20,419 nucleotides of DNA from Bacteroidales bacterium UBA5342. GTDB taxonomy: Bacteria; Bacteroidota; Bacteroidia; Bacteroidales; UBA5342. Positions 1 to 10,300 of the stretch are shown in pieces. The DNA lies in contig DHQI01000074.1 in assembly GCA_002408065.1 (NCBI GenBank), forward strand, positions 593-21,011. The letters are read 5' to 3'. The notes beneath the pieces were generated by a model. That model was not told the DNA's origin. It did not search any database and saw nothing but the letters and a program-made list of their open reading frames with translations. A program made the translations under genes and the position numbers. Within the stretch, counting starts at the first letter, position 1, and each line of letters begins with the position of its first letter.

Positions 1-1398
1 ACTGTCGATGGTGATGTAAACAAAAGCCTCTTGAGACTGTAAACGCCCGGCATCAGTCACAACGTAAGACAAGGTATCGCATCCCCATACATCCTTCTGT
101 GGAGAATAGATGATATCAGAACCTTCTATTATAGCACTTCCTAAACGAGGATGAGACGTAATATTGAAAGCCCCCGGAACAAGATCTTCCACATCGTAAT
201 CGTTGTGCAATGGTGATATGTGCAGTACATTATCCTCCATAGTCTTCACGGTATCAGAGACAGCTACCGGAGCATCATTTAGCCCCTCAATAGTATAATA
301 AATACTAGCCCAGGTCGTATCATTTTCAGCATCAGCTACAGCATAATGCAGGGTATCTTTTCCAAAGAAATTGGAATTTGGAACATAGACAATAGTGTTA
401 GCACTCACACAAGCATTACCATTAACCGCAGCACTTACTTCTAATAAGCGTAGTGCTGAGAAATCCGGACTCTGAGCCGTATTCATAACTCTAGCGGTAT
501 CCTTATCATCCTCCTGTAAAGTAACAAATAAATTATTCAGAACAGGCGCCTCATTCACAGAGTCAATATGGATATAAATCGTTGATACATTAGAATTAAT
601 AAGCAGGCTATCCTGTAACACATAAGTCAGCGTATCAGTTCCCCACACATTAGCATCGGGTGTGTAAATCAGCGACATATTGTCTTGTAAGAGTGCCCCC
701 ATAGCGGCATCACGCAGCACTATCAATTGGCATCCGGCCACTCTTTCGGCTGCCATATCATTCAGAGCCGGACGGATAACTACCGCATTATCTTCTAATA
801 TGGTAAGTGTATCATTGGTGCTTACCGGAGGTTCATAGAAGGATTTCACCTGATAAAACACACGTGCACTGCTCGCATCACCGTCGCCGTCGCGTATTGT
901 ATAAATCACGGTATCTTCACCAAGAAAATCTTTTTCCGGCTTATAAACCAAGCTATTACCATCAATATTTATATCTCCATTTTCAGCACCATCCGCCGCC
1001 CACAGAGTGAGTCCGGAATTATCCGGATCATGAGCAAAAGTGAGAACTTCAGAAGTATCGCTCGTATTCTCTTCCACTACCACATGGATATCCGACAAAA
1101 CAGGAGCTTCGTTATAGCTTTGAATGTCAACATATATTGTAGCAATATTAGAACTAGCATCAGCAGAATCGCGCAACACATAAGTCAGGGTATCTTTTCC
1201 CCATACGTTGGCGTGTGGGGTATAAATGAGTTGAGTACCTTCCCAGCGGTAAATTCCTAAATCCGGCTCACGATAAATAGTGATACGGGTCAGTTCTTCA
1301 TCTTCAAGCTCTACGTCATTACTGGTAGGATAAAAACGTAAGACCGAATCTTCGACCACCTGAACCGTATCGTTATGCGCTACAGGTGCATCATTCAC
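1..1398 (-). repeat. Alternating B/C-type cadherin-like repeats (downstream gene)
   Basis: Five repeats start near 1398, 1105, 830, 545 and 270; the last runs to the window edge. They alternate between two subtypes. B units have a VWGxDTLTYV core, end in IYIxIDS and lack DGEGD. C units have xPDxSxLxL in place of NDxDxDxSGL and usually an NE/EPP linker. The same B-C-B-C-B order occurs in the upstream paralog, so this block probably marks the approach to the end of the array. Confidence 0.85.
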
Positions 1399-4300
1399 AG
1401 CAGAAATATGAAAATAAACCTTTGCTGACGCGCTTTCTCCGGCTACATCTTCAATACTGTATTCTACAGAATCAAGGCCATAAAAATTGGCTGCGGGCTG
1501 ATATAAATAGCTCCCGGCTTCGGCAGTAATTGTGCCGTGCAAAGGCGCTCCGAAAGTAATGATAAAATGATTATCATCCGGGTCAATATCGTTAGCCGTA
1601 GGAATAAATTGTTTGGCGACATCTTCATCAGTCCAGATAGAATCCGACACAGCCAAAGGAGCATCATTTACCGCTTTCACAGTAATGTATACCATAGCCT
1701 CGCCTTTATCGCCCTCTCCATCAATAAGGACATAAGCAAATGAATCTGTTCCAAAATAATTACGTTCCGGAGTGTACCACAAACTATCAGCCACCTTATA
1801 TAAAGTTCCGTTTTCGGGACTGTACATCGTATCAATGGCCAGCGAACTGAGATCGACATCAACATCATTGGTCATAACAGTAAAAGGCAAAACTTGATCT
1901 TCGAGACAGTTAAAAAAATCGTTTACAGCACGGGGATCATCATTCACTGCTAATACCTCAAATACAACAGATGCTGTATCACGGTCCCCCTCATTATCCA
2001 CCACAACATAATCAAGCGTAGCAAAGCCAAAATAGTCTTTTACCGGACAGTAAGACAGTTTATTATCTTTAATCAAAGCACTTGCATGAGTAACATTAAT
2101 CAGTTCGATCAAGGTCAGCGGATCTTTATCTACAGCCGTATCATTAGCTACTATATCATAACTTAGCACAGAAGCATCTTCCTGAATCACATAGTTATCG
2201 GTAAGTGCTACCGGCATATCGTTCTCTTTTTCCAGAGTCAGGTTGACACTCGCAGTGACACAATCACCCTGAGCATCTTCTATGGTATAAGTAAATATAT
2301 CCGTGCCGAAATAGTTGCTCTCAGGAGTGTATATCACCTTACCCGCTTCAAGGCTCAAAGTGCCGTGCTGCGCCCCTTCGGCAGACACGATGGTCAAGCC
2401 TTCTCTATCCGTGTCTATATCATTAGCCAACACATCTATAATAAGCCACTCATCCTCTTTTCCGTTCACCACATCATTATTGGCAACAGGCATATCATTG
2501 CGCGGTGTAATGTCAAGATAAATATATGCAGTATCCAGGTTGTTTTCACCATCGGCCACTATATAAGACATCGTATCCAGACCAAAGAAGTTAGCCTCCG
2601 GACTAAAGATAATGCGGTTATTTTCTACCGAAGCAGCCGCGCCATTAGTGCCAAAAGCTGCAAAAATGCGTAAACCCGAACGGTCAATATCCACGTCATT
2701 TTGCAATACATCGAGCTCTGTAAGTGGTGCATCTTCAGACAAAGTATAACTGTCATTATGAGCTACCGGAAACTCATTAACGGCACGTATCTGCACTTTA
2801 ACCCAAGCTTCAGAAATATCACCATCAGCATCATTTATTTCATAGCTAAAACTGTCTCGGCCAAAGTAGTTACTTGCCGGGGTATAAAAAAGCTTTTGCT
2901 CCTCGATAGTGACCACACCATGAAAAGCATCACTCACCTGATCCAAGAACAACCCGGTATTATCCACATCGTCGTCGTTACTCAGCACATCAATGATAAT
3001 GGCTTCATCCTCATCTATTATAGCCATATCATCATACGCTTCAGGGGCATCATTTTGGGCTAATATATTCAGATAAACGTAAGCTGAATCGTAGTCATTT
3101 TCGCCATCACGAATCACGTAGGTTAAAGTATCTTTCCCGAAATAATCATCTTGAGGCGTATACACCAACTGATTACTGAAGATGTTGCTTACTCCGCCCT
3201 TAGCACTCCATACATCAAAAACAAGCAAACCGCTTTTATCCACATCTACATCATTGCCCAACACATCGAAAGACACAGTGCCGGCATCTTCATTAATGGT
3301 ATAAGCATCATTCTCAGCTTGAGGGAGTTCATTAACTTTCGACACATCTATTTTCACCTCTGCCATAGCAAGGTCACCATCAGCATCAACGATATAATAA
3401 AAGAAAGAATCGCGTCCGAAGAAATCCTGATCAGGTTGATAACTTATTATATCGTCCGAGATACTAACAGAGCCAAAACATGCTTTATCGGTATGGTCTA
3501 TGAACAAACCGTTTAGATCAATGTCCACATCATTAGCTAAAGGCAGAATCTGCACAGATACATCTTCCTCTGTAGTAGCATTATCATTTTTAGCAAGAGG
3601 TTGATCATTTTGAGCTAAAATAGTCACAAAAACCTGAGCCGTATCACTTTCCAGTTCGCCATCTTTTATAATATAGAGAATAGTATCTTTCCCGAAATAA
3701 TCAGGATCTGGCGTGTAAGCCAATTTATTGAGCTCTATCACGGCTCCTTCAGCATCGATTATGGTCAAGCCACTATGGTCTATATCCACATCATTATCCA
3801 GCACATCTATCAGCTGTTTTCCGGCATCTTCGTTAATCGTAATACTTTCATTTTTAGCCAAAGGAGCTTCACTTACAGCATCTACGTTGACCACTATCTT
3901 AGCCTTGGCCGTATCGCCTTCCCCATCTTCTATTTGATAAATAAAAGAATCCCGACCAAAATAATCAGTTTGTGGCGTATAAATCACATCATCACCTTGT
4001 ATACTGACGTTTCCGTGCAAAGCAGCACCCGTAGATTTTAGGCTTAATCCGCTATGGTCATAATCGGCATCATTGCTTAGCGGAGAGATTAGAATGCTTT
4101 CATCTTCAAGAGTATTGACTTCATCATTTTGAGCCATTGGCGCATCATTAACAGGATCTATAGTCAGTAGTACACTGGCTGTATCCAAATCATTCTCGCC
4201 ATCTCGAAGTACGTAATACAAGGTGTCTTTTCCATTAAAATGGTTAGCAGGTGTAAAAGCTATCTTACCGCCTTCTTTTATTGCCACACCTGCATCAAGG

Positions 4301-7300
4301 CCATAAATTTCAAAAATAGCTAAGCCACTGTGGTCAATATCAATATCATTAAGTAGTACATCCAAGAGAGTTTTTCCGGCATCTTCAGCCAAAGCGTAGA
4401 CATCATTAGAAGCCAGAGGCACGTCACTAACGCTGTTTACTGTAATCCTTACTAAAGCCTCTGCCTCATCTCCTTCAGCATCCTGAATGGTGTAGTTAAA
4501 AGAATCCACACCAAAGAAATCTGCCTGCGGAGAAAAGCTTATCTCATCGCCAATCATCTGAACTGAACCGTGCTTGGCTTCACTGACACTTTTCAGACTT
4601 ATACCATTATTATCAATATCCTTATCATTAGCTAATACGGCTACTGTAACAGCATTATCTTCTTCGGTCGTTCCCATATCTTTGTTGGCCACAGGTGCTT
4701 CATTTACGGCAACTACGGAGATCCAAATCACAGCCATACTTTGGTCGCCCTGTTCATCTGCTATGGTGTAGGTCAACGAATCAGTACCATAAAAGTTAAG
4801 GTCTGGTTTATATTTGTAAACATCTCCCGTTTGGGTTAGGGTTCCGTGCAAAGGATTAGCTATATTCACCACCGACAAACAACCACCATCAGGGTTTTTA
4901 TCGTTTGTCAGCGGATTGAAATTAAAAGCTATATCTTCAATCACCTCTAAGGTGTCGCGTTTGGCCAGGGGAGCTTCGTTCACACTATTGATAGTAATTA
5001 GCAGTTGGGCCTGAGCTTCATCGCCCTCACCATCTATCATAGTGTATATTAACGAGTCCTTACCATTAAAATCAGTGGCCGGAGTATATAGAATCTTATC
5101 ATCAACAATGCTCGCGGTACCATTTAGAGCCGCCACAATAGCCGACAGGTGCAAGCCACTGTTATCAATATCTTTATCATTAGCCAACACAGCTACTGTC
5201 ACAGCTTTGTCTTCAGAGGTAACAGCTACATCGTCAAAGGCCTGAGGTCTATCTTCTTGTGCTGTCACACTTAAATAAACCAAGGCGGTATCCAGATCAT
5301 TATCAGCGTCCTTCACCACATAACTTATGGTATCATTTCCAAAATAATCCGCTGCCGGAGTATAGGCTATTTTTTGATTCTCTACAGCAGTAAGCCCTCC
5401 ATGGGCTCCAAACACTTGTTGAATACTCAAATTGCCATAGTCGACATCTTCATCGTTAGCCAATACATCAAAAAGAGACTTCGCGGCATCTTCTAATATG
5501 ACGTAACTGTCCGGCTTAGCCACGGGCTGATCACTAACAGCATTCAGGGTAATAAGTACACTGGCGCTGGCTACATCGCCTTCACCATCACTAATTTCAT
5601 AAATAAAAGAATCGACACCATTAAAATTAGCATCGGGAACATATTTTATCTTATCACCAAACAATGTAGCACTACCGTGTAACTGAGCACTAAGGGATTT
5701 CAAACTAATGCCACTATCGTCCACATCCACGTCATTAGCCATCGCATCGATAAGCAACTCTTCATCTTCATTACCCACCACCTGATCTCTGACAGCAAAA
5801 GGCGCATCATTAGTGGCCATAACCTCAAAGTAAACCCAGTTCATGCTTTGGTCTCCTTCGGCATCAGCCACTGTATACATTACCGAATCATGACCATAAA
5901 AGTCAGGCTCAGAAATGTAGTAGCAGTTTCCATCTTCCCGGGTAATAAACCCATGTTTCGGCTGGGCAAAGTTAGTCACGGTTAAACCTCCGCCATCAGG
6001 GTCATTATCATTTTGCAGCGGATCAAATTGCTTTTTAGTATCCTCATGAACCGTTACATGATCAGCCATAGCCTCCGGCGCATCATTACCCTCATTTACT
6101 ACAACATACACTTTCGTATAAGCCCCTCCATTACCATCAGATATGGTGTAACCAAAAGAAAAACTTCCGGAATAATTAGCTTTAGGTGTAAAAGTCACTG
6201 TATGTCCGTCAGTAGTGGTGGTTCCATACCCTGTTCCATCTACATTAGTAATGGTCAGACCAGTATTATCCCAGTCGTTATCATTTGACAACACGTCGAT
6301 TACCACAGCGACATCTTCGTTGGTAACAGCTGTATCAGGATTAGCTCCAGGGGCATCGTTTATTGCATTTACAGTGAAATATACACTGGCTACGCTCTGG
6401 TCACCTTCAGCATCTTTTATGGTATAAATTAAAGAATCCTTTCCGTAGTAATTAGCCTCTGGAGAATAAGTCAACTGAGAACCATTAACACTTATCGTGG
6501 CATGTTTCGGATCGCTGATGTTAACAATACTGAGACCTCCATCATCCGGGTCATCATCATTACTCATCGGTGTAAAGACCTTGGCCTGATCTTCGTAAAC
6601 CACAACTTCGTCGTCAAGAGCTACAGGAGCATCATTCACACTATTAACAAAAACGACCACACGAGCGCTGGCATAGCTGCCTTCGCCATCCTTCACACCG
6701 TATTCAAATGAATCACTACCGTTAAAATTTTCTTTCGGTGTATAAGTCACCCGATGACCATCATGGCTTAATGTTGCGTTTGGCGTATACCCCACATGGT
6801 TAATAAGCAAACCCGAAGCATCCACATCCACATCATTATCAAAGATACGAATAACAATGCTGTTGTCTTCGGCCACAGTGACGGTATCGTTATTGGCTAT
6901 GGGGTTATCGTTACGTGCGTTTACCGTCACGATTACCAGTGCGGTGTCCAAATCGTTATCCACATCTTTGAGCACATAATGCAGAGAATCTTTTCCAAAA
7001 AAGTTGGCATTTAAAGTATAAGCCAGCTTATTATCTTCAATGGCTACAGTAGCACCCTGCGAGCCATATATCTGCTGCAAGCTCAAACCACCCTTGTCAG
7101 GATCTTCATCGTTGGCCAGCACATCGTACAGCACTTTGGCGGCATCTTCGTTCAGGCTGTAAGCATTATCTACAGCTACAGGCTTATCACTGACACTATT
7201 CACCCTCACCTTAATAAGTGCATGAACCCGGTCGCCTTCCCCATCTTCTACATAATACAAGAAAGAATCCTGCCCAAAGAAATCAGCCTGAGGCGTATAT

Positions 7301-10300
7301 TCTATTTTATCACCTGTAATGACAGCAGTACCGTGCAATGGTACATCTACCGCATCCAGGCTCAAACCGCTACCATCCACATCGGTATCATTATTCAAAG
7401 GCGCTATTTGTACCTTGGTATCTTCAGCTGTAAACATCATATCGGCTACAGCTTGCGGTAAGTCGTTAGCTTCTGCAATCATAAAGATCACCCGGGCTGA
7501 ACTCTGATCTCCTTGGGCATCATTAATGGTATATAACAAAGAATCAAGTCCATTAAAATTAGCATCCGGCACATAACTGTAAATTCCTCCCGGCAGTGAA
7601 CTAACTTCACCATGAAGAGGAATGGTCATATCCACTACTGTCAGACCTCCCCTATCATGATCCAAATCATTTTCCAAAGGGTTAAAATCAACCGACATAT
7701 CTTCTAGTAACTCTAGCACATCACGTTGGGCTTCGGGAGACTCATCAACCGCTACAATGCTTACTTTTAACAAGGCCTTAGCCTCATCACCATCTCCATC
7801 TGAGATGTAATATAGCATAGAGTCTGCTCCAAAATAATCACTATCAGGCGTGTATTTTATTTGGTCGTCAATGATTTCCACAGTACCATTAAGTGCTGCA
7901 TCTACTTTATCCAGCGTCAGCGTGCTGAGGTCAGGATCTTGGTCATTAGCCAATACATCCAATGTAATACTATGATCTTCGCTGATGCTTACCTCGTCGC
8001 GTAAAGCCAAAGGCTTATCATTTACCGGGCTGATAGTTACTCTTACCTCGGCGGTATCTTTTAGTCCGGCAGCATTACGTATTTCGTATAGCACTATGGC
8101 TGTTCCATTGAAATTAGCTTCTGTTGTATATTGTAGCTTATCAGATACTATCTCCACTTCCCCCTTACTAACCAAAATAACGCTACTCACAGACAAAGCT
8201 ACACCATCATCATCTATATCATTACTCAGCACGTCCCAGATTTGTACCGCAGCATCTTCGGCCATAGTAAAATCATCATCATTAGCTAGAGGCTTATCAG
8301 GCACACAGTCGATGGTAACATCAATGCTTGCCACTGCAACACTACCGTTAGCATCTTTTATTTTGTAAACAAAAGCATCACTGCCACAGTAGTTTGCCTG
8401 GGGTGTATAAATCAAATTAACACCATCCTTCACTACCGTGCCATGATGAGGTGTACCTAAGCTATCAATACTAATACTCACATTCTCAATATTAGCATCG
8501 TTCTGCAAAGGGAAGAATGTCAATACATTATCTTCATCCGTCGTTACGGCGTCATTCTGAGCTATTGGAGGGTCAATCACCGAAGCAATGGAAATATTAA
8601 CGGTAGCCGTATCCTTATCCCCTTCACCATCGCTAATGATATAGGTCAGTGAAGCATTGCCATTATAATTTGCCTCCGGTTTATATTTTATTTTATTAGC
8701 TTCGCACAAAGCTGTTCCACTAGTCACACTATATACCTTCACCAGCGTCAGACCACTATTATCTTTATCTTGATCATTCAGCAACACATCCCACACGGTA
8801 TAAGGATCATCTTCTGTTATGGCATAACTGTCATCCTGAGCTTCGGGTGCTTCCCCTATACAGTTCACCGTCACATACACAAAAGCCTGTGCCTTGTCAC
8901 CATTATAATCAGATATTTGATAAAGAAAAGTATCTAAGCCACAAAAATCAGGATCAGGCATATAAGTAATCACGCCGGAATTCTCTGTTAGCGTACCATT
9001 AGAAGCAAGGCCCAAACTATCGATTTCCAAACCACGCTCATCATCATCACTGTCATTATTAAGCACCGCAATAGTCCTGGAAGCATCTTCGTTAGTATGC
9101 AAGGCATCATTATTAGCTACGGGCACATCGTTTACTCCCTCTACAGTAATATACACAGTAGCCGATGCGGTATCCGTTTCAGCATCTTCCAAGGTGTAAG
9201 AAAAACCGGCATCGCCCCAGAAATTTTCAGCCAGAGTAAATTCTACTTTGTTATTTTTTATGACAGCCTCACCCCCTTCTACATTGTAAAGGCGCAAGAG
9301 TGTTAAACCACTTTTATCACTATCCACATCGTTGCTCAAGACATCAAATACGGTTTTAGGATCTTCCTCTCTCAGGTTATAATTATCGTCTACACCTTCA
9401 GGAGCATCATTATTAGGAAGTAAATCAATATAGATATAAGATGTAGCACCGTCCCCTTCGCCATCGTTGATAAAGTAGGTAATAGTATCACGCCCAAAAG
9501 CATCAGCATCAGGAATGTAAGTAATATATTCCACATCTTCTATTACGGTTCCTTTTTGGGCACCGCTGGTAGAAACAATACGCAGAGAACTTCTATCGAT
9601 ATCTTCGTCATTAGCCAAAGGGAAAATAACCATCGTGGTATCTTCTTTTCCGGCCACAGTATCCGGATGAGCCACAGGCACATCATTATCATTATTCACC
9701 ATAACATAAACCGTAGCTGTGCGGGCATCGCCACTGGCATCGGTCACCTTATAGTCAAACTCGGCCACGCCATAGAAATCAGCCTCTGGCTTAAAAGTAA
9801 AGCCTCCGCCGCCCAGGTTAAGCACCTCACCATTCACCACATCTAATAATTCAACCACAACCGGGGTATCACCCAATATTTCATCATTAGTCAGCACATT
9901 GCCACTAACGCTTTTGTCCTCGGTACATTCAAGGTTGTCGTTGGACAAGCTGGGAATATAATCATCGTTTTGTATGCTAAATTCTAAAGCCCCGGTGCAG
10001 CTACGAGCATTAACAACGTTAGTCAGCGTATAACTAAAAACTTCGTCGTTTTCCGGAACGGTATCCTGTACCGTCTTAATGGTAAAGGTGGTGTCTGTAA
10101 CCCCCGGTTGGAGGACAAAAGTCATATCGGCAAGCGATACAAGATCCGCTGTGTCAGTGGTCATGTTATTCAACACCAGCTGATAACTCACCTCTATTCC
10201 TTCTGCTTTTTCGAGGATGACTTTGAAACTAAGCTCCTCTCCTTCTTTCACCTCGTCCATTATGGGGAGTAGGCTCAAACAGGTGGTCGTTTCCTCATCA

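Noticed and set aside
7985..8368. 127-residue plus-strand frame, and similar antisense frames with recurring SISLANT-like strings
   Set aside because: These are mirror images of the repeat array: the recurring strings are the antisense of the VLANDxDxD codons, so their periodicity is inherited.
1..9963. Regular direct repeats as a CRISPR array
   Set aside because: The ~276-base period is protein-coding in one open frame, with diverged DNA; there are no short identical repeats with unique spacers.
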